DNA of 64,000 nt from an uncultured Cellvibrionales bacterium (GCA_913019905.1 CAJVZD010000001.1:193606-257605), one strand, 5' to 3'; shown: positions 8,121 to 17,676, numbered from the stretch's first letter. Made by a program: numbers and translations. Notes: generated from the letters alone by a model not told the origin.

Positions 8121-9650
8121 ATGAATCCTAAGGAATCATCAAGGTCACAGGAGACTAAAACCGCTGCTGCCGACGCGCCAGTGACAAAAAGGCCGCCTGC
8201 GGGAATCGTTTTTTTCACTGAAGGCCCTGTCGGTCATCATATTATTCGCATGGCGATTCCGATGACTTGGGGAATGTTAGCGTCGGTGCTGGCGGCGCTT
8301 GCCGATACCTATTTTTTGGCGCAACTAGGTACCGCCCATTTAGCAGCAATCACCTTTACTTTTCCAGTTGTCATGCTCGTGATGAATTTATCGTTGGGAT
8401 TAGCGAGTGGTTTTTCCTCTCTCTTGGCGAGAGCCCTCGGCGAGGGCAATATGATCAAAGTCGAGAATTTAACCATCTCGGCCATGTTGATGTCGGGGCT
8501 CATCGTTTTTGCCTTAAGTGTCGTTGGATATTTGACGATTGATCCGTTATTTACTGCCTTGGGAGCTGGCGAACAAACGTTGCCGTTGATTCGGGATTTC
8601 ATGAGTATTTGGTACTTCTCGATGATTCTCGTGGTCACGCCAATCATTGGAAATTTCGCACTACGAGCGACGGGGAATCCCAAAACGGCCAGCTATGTGA
8701 TGATTGTCTCTGCATTGGTCAACGTACTATTGGATCCAATTTTTATTTTTGGCTTTGGTTTCATTCCAGAAATGGGAATAAAAGGCGCGGCGTTGGCTGG
8801 TGTGGTTTCTCGCTTGGCGGCCTTCCTTGTCATGTTTTACATGTTGACCTACCGCACTCGTCTTATCACGTTTAAATTGCCTGATCTCACAACGATGCTG
8901 GTGTCCTGGAAAGAGATACTGAGGATCGGGGCGCCGCTCGCAATGACGAATATGGTGACGCCCCTTTCCATTGCTCTAATTACTCGCTTGCTTGCTCAAT
9001 ACAGTGAAAATATTGTCGCTGGATTTGGGGTTGCGGCGCGTATTGAAGCGTTGGCCATTATTCCTCTCATTGCTGTCGGTTCAAGTTTTGGTCCGATATC
9101 CGGGCAAAATTTTGGTGCCGAAAAATACGCGAGAATCGTTGAACTGATTAAATATGGATTTGTTTTTGCGGGTATATATGGGTTGAGTTGTGCTGCTTTG
9201 ATGGCAGTTTTCCATCAAAGTCTTCCGGGTTTTTTTGATGCTAATCCGGATGTGGTTTATACAGCGGGCCTCTATTTGCTGGTTGTACCTATCGGCTATA
9301 TTGGCCTCGGTATCACCATGGTTGTCGGAGCGAGTTTTACCGGTATGGGTAATCCTCGGCCCTCGATGATCATGTCGCTGCTGCGCCTTTCGGTGGTCTA
9401 CTTACCGCTCGCTTATATTGGTGCCAAGCTATTTGGTCCAATAGGCATCTTCGGCGCAAATGCGCTTGCTAATTTGAGCGTTGCCCTGGGCGCTGGGATA
9501 TTTATCGCACTCGAGGCGCGACAAGCGGTATTGGCAGGTAAGATAGATTACTCTACGGTTTCTTTACTTGTTCCTAAATCGCTCGCTACCAAGGCGCTAA
9601 ACAACAGTGCCATAAATGAGCGGGGTGAAGAAGATATCGATAAACGATAA
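8121..9650 (+). CDS. MATE-family multidrug efflux transporter
   Basis: 509 residues, longer than the usual 450-460 because of a polar N-terminal tail of about 35 residues and a C-terminal tail. The MATE core begins at EGPVGHHIIRMAIPMTWGML, with two six-helix bundles. GNPKTASYVM in the first half and GMGNPRPSMIM in the second are the repeated MatE loops. It exports cationic or other toxic compounds using Na+ or H+. It follows the MFS gene on the same strand but 264 bp away, so co-transcription is uncertain. Confidence 0.88.
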   Translation: MNPKESSRSQETKTAAADAPVTKRPPAGIVFFTEGPVGHHIIRMAIPMTWGMLASVLAALADTYFLAQLGTAHLAAITFTFPVVMLVMNLSLGLASGFSSLLARALGEGNMIKVENLTISAMLMSGLIVFALSVVGYLTIDPLFTALGAGEQTLPLIRDFMSIWYFSMILVVTPIIGNFALRATGNPKTASYVMIVSALVNVLLDPIFIFGFGFIPEMGIKGAALAGVVSRLAAFLVMFYMLTYRTRLITFKLPDLTTMLVSWKEILRIGAPLAMTNMVTPLSIALITRLLAQYSENIVAGFGVAARIEALAIIPLIAVGSSFGPISGQNFGAEKYARIVELIKYGFVFAGIYGLSCAALMAVFHQSLPGFFDANPDVVYTAGLYLLVVPIGYIGLGITMVVGASFTGMGNPRPSMIMSLLRLSVVYLPLAYIGAKLFGPIGIFGANALANLSVALGAGIFIALEARQAVLAGKIDYSTVSLLVPKSLATKALNNSAINERGEEDIDKR

Positions 9651-9728
9651 TGGGGCTGAACGGCGTTCTCGGTCATGTTCAATCGTTGTTGCCGCTAGTT
9701 TGATAACTTCGAATACACCCGGAACTGA

Positions 9729-9753
9729 CCGTTACACTATTCCTGTGTAACGG
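9729..9753. repeat. 9-bp inverted repeat in the convergent MATE/RDD spacer
   Basis: CCGTTACAC (9729-9737) and GTGTAACGG (9745-9753) are perfectly complementary with a seven-base loop. The position, between the converging MATE and RDD genes, suggests a transcription end, though only a delayed T-run (GTTTTT about 12 bases on) follows on the plus strand. Confidence 0.45.
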
Positions 9754-9835
9754 GTGGTACAGTTTTTATGAACCGGCGGCTCTGTGCTAATTTCCCGCCA
9801 ACAATATTAATTCTTTTGAGAAAACAACAGCACAG

Positions 9836-10309
9836 CTATCGAACAACAATCGTCCCGCACAAGTAATCGTGCAAACATTGTCTGTTTTTTCCAAAGATAA
9901 ACATCTGGTCAAGTACCACCATTAGGGCTATCCACGGCAGGAAAAAGCTTGTTATTCCCATGAGCGGAGGGATGGTCAGATATAGTGTCGGAAAAAATAA
10001 TGAACGGATCAGCAAGCTCAGGATCGAGGCTTTCTCGCCAGTTTTTTCGGACAAGATAGTGACTCCCATTATGGCTTTACCGAGTGTTTGACCTCTGGAG
10101 TACAGTAGCCAGCCGTTAACCAACACATAACTGCTTATTCCGAGTAACAGCGGACGGATGAATAACTGGTTACCGGCATAGGCTTCTGCGTGCTCCATTG
10201 CACCGCTTACCAACATGAGTATAAAACCAAATAGGGGAATGAGAAGAAAGTCTATGATTGTTGCGATTGGACGGCGTATTAGGCCAGCAAGAGGGCGCTG
10301 ATCAGTCAT
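9836..10309 (-). CDS. RDD-family membrane protein
   Basis: 157 residues with three membrane segments. The first domain opens with LAGLIRRPIATIIDFLLI, the RDD signature (conserved R and D in the first helix), followed by YSRGQTLGKAIMGVTIL, the usual Gln-Thr-x-Gly-Lys loop. The inner-membrane function is unknown. The ATG at 10309 is chosen because AGGAGG lies about ten bases upstream, and starting there overlaps the upstream PQQ gene by only eight bases. A longer open frame continues to 10438 but reads through the PQQ gene. Translational coupling with the PQQ gene is likely. Confidence 0.8.
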   Translation of the reverse strand: MTDQRPLAGLIRRPIATIIDFLLIPLFGFILMLVSGAMEHAEAYAGNQLFIRPLLLGISSYVLVNGWLLYSRGQTLGKAIMGVTILSEKTGEKASILSLLIRSLFFPTLYLTIPPLMGITSFFLPWIALMVVLDQMFIFGKNRQCLHDYLCGTIVVR

Positions 10310-11912
10310 GGGTTTTTTCCTCCTTGACGGTGAATACCAGTAAGGCGTTGCCGCCTTTTTGCCCAAACGAGCCGTATCCTGAAGAGACGATAAGCTGGTT
10401 GTCTGCCAACATCGGCCCGTGTGCATCAAAAACGCCACCGTTTGTGGCTAGACCGTTAACTGAAGAAAATTCTTTTGCGCTATTGAAGGACCATAATAAC
10501 TCTCCATCTTCAGCGCGATAAACCATCAACTCACTATCCAGTGAACCCGCTATGACGATATCCGGACCGGCAGTTATGGCCGCCGATAAGCCGGGCCAGC
10601 AGCCGCGTTCTTCGCATTTTTTCTGCCGTTCAACAGCCCATTTGACGGAACCATCTTCGGCATTCAGAGCAAATAAACCAGGCGCAGGATCTCTCTCGGA
10701 GGGGAGCGCAGGGACATCGCTTATGGGGATAAAAACGAGTCCTAAATCCGGGTTTGCCGCGATTCCCCAATGAACACCGCCTAAGGCCCCGCCTCGACCA
10801 AACTGTGTCGACCAGACAGCTTCTCCTGTATCGGGATTGATTCCATAAACGTCACCGGATTTTTGTCCCGCAATAAGCAAGTCATCACCCGATTTAAGAG
10901 TGATGAGTAGTGGCGGTGCTCCGAAATCGACATCGGGGCCCATCGGCTTGGGACAATTTGGATGGTCGGCTGCTGCGGTACAGGACATATTAAAGGCATC
11001 TTTCGCGGTGAATTGCCTCACCCAAGCAATTTTACCGGTCTCGATATGCACAGCGAAAATCGCGTCGCTAGTGAGTGTGGCGGGCCGGCTGTAGTTCTGA
11101 CCGGTTCCGTAAAACAGAAGGCCTCGTTTAGTATCGAGCATAGGTGCACCCCACACAGGCGCCCCGCTGGGGCCGTATTCTTCAACGAACAGATAGTGAC
11201 GGCCGGTCACTTTAGGGGGTTCTTCAATGGTTGGCCGATACCAGAGTAATGCACCGGTAGCTATATCGAGGGCTGCCATGCCACCGCTGGTGGTGCAACA
11301 GCCATAAAATGGATTGGCCGACAAAGCGATTTCCATGGAAGAAATCGGAACAAAGACTTTATCTTGGTAAGCGATCGGGCTGCCTGAAAACATCGGCACG
11401 GGATCGTCTGCAACGTATTTCTTCCAGAGCACTTTTCCGTTGCTGGCGTCTACAGCGTACACGCCAGAATTTCGTCCCGAAAAAACTAATACACGGCGCC
11501 CGTCGACTAATTCTGAAACAATAGATGTTGAAATATCGTTTAACTCGTTGTTTTCCCACCGGATGCAACCATTGCTCTTATCGAGAGCAACCAATCCACG
11601 GCCACCATCGCCAATGAAAATCGTATCTTCAGTCACCAATGGGTATGAGCGCGGTTGTTGAGTTGATAAACCATAGACCCATTGTAATTCCAGATTCGCT
11701 GCATTCTCGGCGTTAATCGATGTGTTTGTCGATGACTGAAAGCGCTGGCCGTTGAATTGTGTGCCCCAGGTTTGCGAGTAGAGCTTTTCGAGGCCCGGAA
11801 TTTTTTCGGTATTTTCGCATTGTCCATAGGCGTGTGCGGCTGCGGCCATATAAATGACCGCCGCGCAGACAGAGAAAAACGTACGATATGAATAAGACAA
11901 ATTGAGGCCCAT
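10302..11912 (-). CDS. Secreted PQQ-type beta-propeller protein, polyvinyl-alcohol-dehydrogenase-like
   Basis: About 536 residues. The ATG at 11912 gives a signal peptide ending AAAHAYG; a longer frame to 12020 would bury it. WGTQFNGQRFQ opens a series of WxW-type propeller blades (LVALDKSNGCIRWE, VYAVDASNGKVLWKK, MAALDIATGALLWY). The vicinal Cys pair in YGCCTTSGG and the block NCPKPMGPDVDFGAPPLL resemble PQQ-dependent polyvinyl alcohol dehydrogenases. No CxxCH haem site is present, unlike many such enzymes, so electrons would go to a separate acceptor. It is probably periplasmic; substrate unknown. It overlaps the RDD gene. Confidence 0.75.
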   Translation of the reverse strand: MGLNLSYSYRTFFSVCAAVIYMAAAAHAYGQCENTEKIPGLEKLYSQTWGTQFNGQRFQSSTNTSINAENAANLELQWVYGLSTQQPRSYPLVTEDTIFIGDGGRGLVALDKSNGCIRWENNELNDISTSIVSELVDGRRVLVFSGRNSGVYAVDASNGKVLWKKYVADDPVPMFSGSPIAYQDKVFVPISSMEIALSANPFYGCCTTSGGMAALDIATGALLWYRPTIEEPPKVTGRHYLFVEEYGPSGAPVWGAPMLDTKRGLLFYGTGQNYSRPATLTSDAIFAVHIETGKIAWVRQFTAKDAFNMSCTAAADHPNCPKPMGPDVDFGAPPLLITLKSGDDLLIAGQKSGDVYGINPDTGEAVWSTQFGRGGALGGVHWGIAANPDLGLVFIPISDVPALPSERDPAPGLFALNAEDGSVKWAVERQKKCEERGCWPGLSAAITAGPDIVIAGSLDSELMVYRAEDGELLWSFNSAKEFSSVNGLATNGGVFDAHGPMLADNQLIVSSGYGSFGQKGGNALLVFTVKEEKTHD

Positions 11913-12068
11913 TTTATGGTTTTGTGAAAATGCCGCTAAGTAATATAGGCACAAAATACCGTTAAACGATTCCGGCAAATAGTACCTGTAATTGATGTTG
12001 GCGAGAATTATACCGACCACGCCAAACCTGTGTATTACCTTATGTTAATTTATCTGTTGGATAATCCA

Positions 12069-12899
12069 TTAGGGTTGTTTGGTTTTTAGAGCAAGATGCA
12101 GCTGCTCTGCTTGTTTTTTGAGTTGGATGAGAGAAGGCGTTCTTCTTTTTTTCTTGATTTTGTCGCTTGCCGCCTCCAATTCCAGGGCCGCATCGTCATT
12201 GCGCCCAGCGATAAGGAGTAAGGTCCCCATTTGTAAATGCCACTGAGGGCTTTCACCTGTCGATATTGCCAGACTTTGTTGACGGATGATTGCAGAATCG
12301 ACCTGATTTCTTTTCAACTCTAATTCAATCGCGAACTGTTGCAATTGTGGATTAATACCCAGGTGCACTATTCCCGAATCGATAATAGAAATCGCTGCAT
12401 CGATGTTCGCTTGTTCATTAGCTGTTGCTATGAGTGCAATCTCAGCGGTGGTCAGAAAATGTCCCGGATTTAGGTAGGGTGAGTGTTTTAGAAAGGTCTT
12501 GAAGTATTTGAGGGCTACCGAGTATAGCCCCATTTCACGAGCGGCTTTGGCGCGATATTCCAAAGCGGCACCGTTATTAGGGTAACGTTTCAAATAGCGG
12601 TCGAATTGTTCGGCGGCTAGTTCGAATTTTGATGATTCATAGTACGAAATACCCAGCGGCAGGAATACGACAGCTGGATCACCGAATTTTTTCGCGTCGG
12701 AAAAATCCTGCTCGGCGAGCTCGAATTTCTTAGCGCGAACAAAGAGCGACCCCCTGCGTATCAGTGTTTGTTGTGAATCAGGGTTTGTCTCAAGTTGTCG
12801 GTTGAGCTGATTGAGGAGATGCGCATCGCCGGAATGAGACCATGCTGCTGATGAAACCAGCAGTAAACTCATCACAAAGAACGTACCTAAGCATTTCAT
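12069..12899 (-). CDS. Secreted tetratricopeptide-repeat protein
   Basis: 276 residues. A signal peptide (MKCLGTFFVMSLLLVSSAAWS, cleavage near residue 21) is followed by TPR-like helices: LLNQLNRQLETNPDSQQTLI, FELAEQDFSDAKKFGDPAVV, FELAAEQFDRYLKRYPNNGA and YSVALKYFKTFLKHSPYLNP. It probably acts as a periplasmic protein-interaction scaffold. It lies 64 bp downstream of the phosphatase lipoprotein gene and 156 bp upstream of the PQQ gene, on the same strand, so the three may be expressed together. No enzyme motif was seen. Confidence 0.75.
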   Translation of the reverse strand: MKCLGTFFVMSLLLVSSAAWSHSGDAHLLNQLNRQLETNPDSQQTLIRRGSLFVRAKKFELAEQDFSDAKKFGDPAVVFLPLGISYYESSKFELAAEQFDRYLKRYPNNGAALEYRAKAAREMGLYSVALKYFKTFLKHSPYLNPGHFLTTAEIALIATANEQANIDAAISIIDSGIVHLGINPQLQQFAIELELKRNQVDSAIIRQQSLAISTGESPQWHLQMGTLLLIAGRNDDAALELEAASDKIKKKRRTPSLIQLKKQAEQLHLALKTKQP

Positions 12900-12963
12900 T
12901 CGCCTAAGGATTTCATACCCCCAACTATGTCGTATCTAAAATCGTTGACGCTGCCTTCAATGG

Positions 12964-14532
12964 TTAGCGCACAATGGTTACGGTATCTAATACCTGACCT
13001 TTTTCATTTATAAAGCTTGCGGTGAGCTCTGCTGCGCCAGCGTCTAATACTACGGAGCCCAACTCTGCCAAGCCGTGGCGCTGTTGTGGGTCCGCTTTTT
13101 GGACAATATGGGCTGGGTGATCGAGTTTACCTTTGCCTAAACTGACTTTACCGGAGCTACCGGCGACTGTGTAAACAACTTTGTCATCTTTGTGACTGTT
13201 AGCGCTGATTTGTGGGTAACTCTCATCGCCATTGCCTCTGGAGGGTTGTCCCATTGCATTTAATTCAGTATGTTTTTCTGCTACAAAGCTGTTGGCGTCG
13301 CCGGTATGCCCATGTAGATAAAACGAACGTTCATAGGCGTGGCTATGGCCACCGTAAACAAGGTCAACACCATAATCTTCAAAAACAGGCGTAAATTCCA
13401 GTCGCATATCAACAATAGGACTGTCTATACCCAAGTATCGCGATGGTGCTGTATCGGAATCATGACTGCCTTTGGTATAGGGAGGGTGATGAAAAATGAC
13501 AACAGTCCAGCTTTGATTATTGCTACTTAAATCGCTGACAAGCCATTGTTTCATGGCTGCTCGCTGTTGTTCGTCGCGAGCAGTTAACTGGGAATCCAGA
13601 CTGACAATGTGCACGTTGCCGTAGTTGAATGAATAGTATTGCTCATTGCCACTGGGAACGCCGCCGACTTCGCCTTGAGTAGGTAGGGTGAATATATCCA
13701 GATAAGGAATTCGGCCAACACCCTCACTCTTTTTACCGAGATAAGCATCAGGATCAGACGAAGTGCTGGCGCCCGGAAAGTATACTAGCCCTTTTTCCGG
13801 ATGTTCTATGGCGCCCATACCCATTTCATGGTTGCCGATAGTGGGCCACGTGGCTGCTTGACCGAGCAGTTCTGTGTATAGGTCAAAGACGGCGCCCTGC
13901 CATTGATCATCAGTTCCGGCGACATAGGCGTTATCGCCCAACATTAAGAGCAAGTCGAGAGGTTCGTCGTTTTGTTGCGCGTTGTAATTCAGGTAGCCAT
14001 CCATCACTGCTTTTGCTTCGCCGGGGTGAGTAAATACGCCCGGTACGTATTGTTCTGTGGCAGTGCCAGAATCACCGATAATCCAGATGTGGATATTATT
14101 GTCTGACGGTAATTTTCCGGTTTCAGGAGCGGTACGAAAGAAAAGGGATTTGTCGCTGTAGGGCCCCACGGAATAATAATATTGGGTGTCTGCAACGAGA
14201 CCTTTAAACCCCGCTTCTTTGTGATTGCTCTCGGTTGATTTCGCGGCAACGCACATTTGTGCCAGCTTCAAGTCTTCGACAGATTTGGCCACACAGGATT
14301 TATCGCTTTCTCCTCGCCATTTGACTATCGCGCTATTGCTAGATATTTGCTGTAAGAATAAACGGGACGGACGCCTTATACCCGATTCAGCTGCTGTGGA
14401 TTCGGCTCTTGTGAGTTCGGTTGTGCTGGTCTCTCGTTCGACCGCGGCGGTATCTTGCGGATTGTTTGTTCCGCAGGCAGTTAATATGGTGAATGCAGCT
14501 GTTGCCGACAATAATTGAAAACGACGTCGCAT
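12964..14532 (-). CDS. Purple-acid-phosphatase-like metallophosphoesterase lipoprotein
   Basis: 522 residues from ATG 14532, chosen because GAGGG lies just upstream and it gives a lipoprotein signal with LTAC (Cys20). An N-terminal fibronectin-like domain (about 55-135) precedes a calcineurin-like phosphoesterase with the purple-acid-phosphatase metal ligands: GDSG (D154), GDNAY (D200, Y203), GNHE (N234, H235), then FHHPPY and GGHSHAYERS. It likely hydrolyses phosphate esters at the membrane surface. A longer open frame up to 14640 would overlap the dehydratase gene and lose the lipobox. Confidence 0.82.
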   Translation of the reverse strand: MRRRFQLLSATAAFTILTACGTNNPQDTAAVERETSTTELTRAESTAAESGIRRPSRLFLQQISSNSAIVKWRGESDKSCVAKSVEDLKLAQMCVAAKSTESNHKEAGFKGLVADTQYYYSVGPYSDKSLFFRTAPETGKLPSDNNIHIWIIGDSGTATEQYVPGVFTHPGEAKAVMDGYLNYNAQQNDEPLDLLLMLGDNAYVAGTDDQWQGAVFDLYTELLGQAATWPTIGNHEMGMGAIEHPEKGLVYFPGASTSSDPDAYLGKKSEGVGRIPYLDIFTLPTQGEVGGVPSGNEQYYSFNYGNVHIVSLDSQLTARDEQQRAAMKQWLVSDLSSNNQSWTVVIFHHPPYTKGSHDSDTAPSRYLGIDSPIVDMRLEFTPVFEDYGVDLVYGGHSHAYERSFYLHGHTGDANSFVAEKHTELNAMGQPSRGNGDESYPQISANSHKDDKVVYTVAGSSGKVSLGKGKLDHPAHIVQKADPQQRHGLAELGSVVLDAGAAELTASFINEKGQVLDTVTIVR

Positions 14533-14629
14533 ATTACCCTCTTTATTAATCATTATTAGGAAAAACGAATGACATGATAAAGCAGCGTTTCGCTTTGTGG
14601 AAGATATACCCGTCGTCAGTGATAGATCA

Positions 14630-15709
14630 TTACAAAGCATTAACGTTTACGGTGTTTACGAAATCCTTGCGCGGTGGAAGTTGACTGGCAGTATTACCGC
14701 TCAAAACATCACGACCTTCGAATAGACGTGAGCGTGCTTTAATTTCTTCTATCCGACCGATATCATTGTTGCCCCCACTCAAAATGCATACCACGTGTTT
14801 ACCGCGAATATCGTTTTTTATTTCTTCGAGTGCTGCGATACTTAAGGCGCCGGCCGGTTCCGCAATGATGGCGTCATCGTTATAGAGTTTTAAAATTTCA
14901 CTACACGTTCGGCCCTCCGGCACGGTAATGATTCTGTCCAGCGTTTTTTGACAGATATTGAAACCTCTATCCCCTACCCGCTTTACCGCTGCGCCGTCGG
15001 AAAAAGTATCTATGTCTGTTAGAGTTGTATTGATGCCGGCAGCAATTGATTGCTTCATTGCGGCGGCTCCCGCGGGTTCGACCCCGATTAACCGTGTGCG
15101 TTTGGACAGCTGTTGAAAATAGGATGAGACACCTGCAGCAAGACCGCCTCCACCGAGTGGAAAGAGCAGGTAATCGATCGGATCCGAGGCATCTTCGAAG
15201 ATTTCCTTTGCCACCGTCGCTTGTCCTTCGATGACTTTCGGGTCGTCAAAGGGGTGGACTAATATGCTCCGGTGTTTCTTTTGATAAAGCTGGGCAGCAA
15301 AAAGCGCGGCATCAAAATTGTCCCCGCTGAGAACGATGTCGATGGTGCTTCCTCCGTATTTTCGAGTTTGATAGATTTTTTGCACGGGAGTTGTCGTAGG
15401 CATGAAGATGGTGCCCTTAATACCGAGATTGGCGCAGGCGAAAGCAACGCCTTGAGAGTGGTTACCAGCACTGGCGCAGACCACCCCGTGCCCTTTGTCC
15501 CGATTGGAGAGTTCAACCATCTTATTATAGGCGCCGCGAATTTTGAAAGACCTCACCACCTGTAAATCTTCTCGCTTGATAAATACTTTTGCTTCGTAGA
15601 GCTCGCTTAAACGAACGCTTTTTAGCAGCGGCGTGCGAACGGCGATACCATCAAGATTTTGAGCTGCGGTTTCTATGTCAGCGATGTTCGGGCTGTAGTC
15701 ACTCATCAT
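14630..15709 (-). CDS. Threonine ammonia-lyase (dehydratase), short form without an ACT domain
   Basis: 359 residues of the fold-II PLP family. SFKIRGAYNKM carries the PLP lysine (K56), SAGNHSQGVAFA the substrate loop, and FPLGGGGLAAGVSS the PLP-phosphate loop. The catalytic core ends at GRIEEIKARSRLFEG; in the longer ilvA form an ACT-like regulatory domain follows, but here only about 26 unrelated residues remain. The enzyme probably converts threonine (or serine) to 2-oxobutyrate and ammonia without isoleucine feedback. The strong minus-strand terminator at 15751 lies just before its start, so it forms a separate unit from the symporter gene. Confidence 0.82.
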   Translation of the reverse strand: MMSDYSPNIADIETAAQNLDGIAVRTPLLKSVRLSELYEAKVFIKREDLQVVRSFKIRGAYNKMVELSNRDKGHGVVCASAGNHSQGVAFACANLGIKGTIFMPTTTPVQKIYQTRKYGGSTIDIVLSGDNFDAALFAAQLYQKKHRSILVHPFDDPKVIEGQATVAKEIFEDASDPIDYLLFPLGGGGLAAGVSSYFQQLSKRTRLIGVEPAGAAAMKQSIAAGINTTLTDIDTFSDGAAVKRVGDRGFNICQKTLDRIITVPEGRTCSEILKLYNDDAIIAEPAGALSIAALEEIKNDIRGKHVVCILSGGNNDIGRIEEIKARSRLFEGRDVLSGNTASQLPPRKDFVNTVNVNAL

Positions 15710-15750
15710 ACGTTTCCGTTTTTCTAAATAGTTTTTCCTCTAACCGCGGG

Positions 15751-15784
15751 CAAAAAAAAACCCGCCGAAGGAGGCGGGTTTTGA
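15751..15784 (-). terminator. Strong rho-independent terminator
   Basis: CCCGCC (15761-15766) pairs with GGCGGG (15773-15778), six-base loop GAAGGA, extended by flanking A/T pairs. On the minus strand the stem is followed by a run of about nine T residues, so it ends transcripts coming from the symporter gene (16008-17531), about 230 bp upstream. On the plus strand the T-run is shorter. Confidence 0.88.
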
Positions 15785-16007
15785 TAATCTCGAGATTACA
15801 GGTCAGCCCACCATTCTTCCGATGATAATAGGCATAATAATCTGTTGGCTGTTCACTGATGTATTCATTGGCGAGATAATCGGCTATTAATTTTCGCGTG
15901 TCAATAGCTATTGACAAAAAACAACGGTCACAGCTCGGCGATCAAAGGAACGCTAAATGCAAAGTTAATGTTGAATAGTGAGGGATTTTTCTTTTATGAA
16001 GCTCCAC

Positions 16008-17531
16008 TTATGCGGGCACTCGACTGATATCGTTATAGAACTTTTCTTTCAATTCGTTTTCTTCCCCGCTTGAAGAGAGCAGCGTTAAAAGAGGAATAGC
16101 TACTAGAGGAATGATGGTTGCCGAAAAAGTCGGGTCCTGCCATTCACCGAGCGACTGAGTTAACTCGTACCAGGACTGTGCGAACCCGCCGGCCGTCGCA
16201 TTGTCTACGCCTTTATATAATGTATTGAGTCCCCAGTGTGTTAAGCCGCCAGCGTACCCCGCCAGCATGCCGAAGAACGCCGCCTTCTCCGTGGTTCTTT
16301 TCCAATAGAAAATATAAGCGATCGCAATGGCTGGAGGGACGACCATAGCGAACCCCAATAATAATAACTGCAACACCGAAGAAATGTTTGCCTTCCAGGC
16401 AATGGTTGTTGCTACAAATCCATAGATAACTGTTGTGATCTTGTAGGCGTGCAAGCGTTTTTCGTCGGAAAAATCTTTTGACCCAGGAATCCAATCGTTC
16501 ACAAACATGGTTGAGCTACTTAACAGGATTGGTGCTCCCGAGGAAATCAGCGCCCCAAGAATAGCGGCAAGTGCGATGCCGCCGATAAATGGTCCCGTGT
16601 CTGTCGCCAACTGCGTAATATAACGATAGCTACTCAGACCGCTTTCGGAACCATATTTTGCCAAGGCTTCTAAACCGATAAATCCTGCTAGCAGCGGCAT
16701 AATTGCAGCCAAAATTCCGGCGAGAAAAAAGCCGGGTAACAAGTTGTCTTCCGTTCGAGCAGAGCTAGAGTAATTGACATAGACGGACGCTGCGGGGGTA
16801 TGCAGAGTGGCAGAAAAAAATAAGGCAATGATCGTTATCCAGCCGATACCGGTAAAACTCCACCAGGAGGCCTGATCTTTGTCGGCAGCTAATAATGCCG
16901 CGTCCGTTTGGATTTTTAGATTTTCCCAGCCACCCATATCCTGCATTGCCATATAACCCACCAGTGCTAGCCCAAAGATGATGACGGTACAATGAATGAT
17001 GTTTGTAATACCGGTTCCTTTCAGTCCACCGGTGGCTGTGAATGTAAGAATGACAATGCCGCCAAGATAGACGCTATAGACAAAGGGTAATCCTGTAACG
17101 CCGCTTACGATCGAACCGATCACAAATGGTTCGATGATATTCACAATGAGATATTCTGTTTGCACGCAAAGACTGGCCAACCATTGGCAGCGTTTTGATC
17201 CGAAGCGCCGATCAAATATTTGTCCTGTACTTGATAGTTTTAAACGGCGGTAGGGAACAGCAAAAAAAACGCCAACTAATAATAGCGCCAACAGAGAGTT
17301 AACCCCATACCAGAGATTCCCGATGCCGCTGACCATCACATCGCCAGCGACACCATAGGTACCTGCACCGCCGATACGTGTTCCTGCGACACCAGCGGCT
17401 AACATCCAAATACTCATATTCGAACTGCCGGTCGCCCAATCGGAAGCATTTTTATTCCCGCGATTGAGCATAATTCCTATGATGGTAAATATGCCTAAGT
17501 AAACAATAATAACAACGATTGAAATATTCAT
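16008..17531 (-). CDS. Sodium:solute symporter (SSF family)
   Basis: 507 residues with about 13 membrane helices. The N-terminal half contains GRGNKNASDWATG-like and GVAGTRIGGAGTYGVAG segments, and GGIVILTFTATGGLKGTGIT matches the SSF signature (helix 5, GG-x-x-G). ALISSGAPILLSSSTMFVNDW corresponds to the Na+-site helix 8. The protein imports an organic solute with Na+ in the inner membrane; sequence alone does not separate proline, pantothenate or carboxylate types. It has its own terminator downstream and no paired small subunit was recognised. Confidence 0.85.
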   Translation of the reverse strand: MNISIVVIIVYLGIFTIIGIMLNRGNKNASDWATGSSNMSIWMLAAGVAGTRIGGAGTYGVAGDVMVSGIGNLWYGVNSLLALLLVGVFFAVPYRRLKLSSTGQIFDRRFGSKRCQWLASLCVQTEYLIVNIIEPFVIGSIVSGVTGLPFVYSVYLGGIVILTFTATGGLKGTGITNIIHCTVIIFGLALVGYMAMQDMGGWENLKIQTDAALLAADKDQASWWSFTGIGWITIIALFFSATLHTPAASVYVNYSSSARTEDNLLPGFFLAGILAAIMPLLAGFIGLEALAKYGSESGLSSYRYITQLATDTGPFIGGIALAAILGALISSGAPILLSSSTMFVNDWIPGSKDFSDEKRLHAYKITTVIYGFVATTIAWKANISSVLQLLLLGFAMVVPPAIAIAYIFYWKRTTEKAAFFGMLAGYAGGLTHWGLNTLYKGVDNATAGGFAQSWYELTQSLGEWQDPTFSATIIPLVAIPLLTLLSSSGEENELKEKFYNDISRVPA

Positions 17532-17676
17532 TCTTAGCCCTTGAACAGCGAAAAACTAATGATAATCGGTCGACAATACCTGGCTCGAGGTTTTAGCGCA
17601 GCTAAATTGCTCGTGTAGGAAGTGAACATGATGTCATTGGTGAAGCGACTTTTTGGTGTGCTTGAATCTATTATTC

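Noticed and set aside
7857..8218. 79-codon minus-strand frame at the start of the MATE gene
   Set aside because: It is mostly antisense to the MATE N-terminus and has no recognisable product.
10310..10438. N-terminal extension of the RDD frame
   Set aside because: It lies inside the PQQ gene. The ATG at 10309 with AGGAGG upstream gives the normal RDD start.
11913..12020. N-terminal extension of the PQQ gene
   Set aside because: It would place 36 residues before an otherwise clear signal peptide.
15699..15917. 72-codon minus-strand frame between the symporter and dehydratase genes
   Set aside because: It runs straight through the strong terminator at 15751-15784 and starts only with a TTG lacking a ribosome site. 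The upstream half (IDTRKLIADYLANEYISE) looks protein-like, but no intact gene could be defined in any frame.
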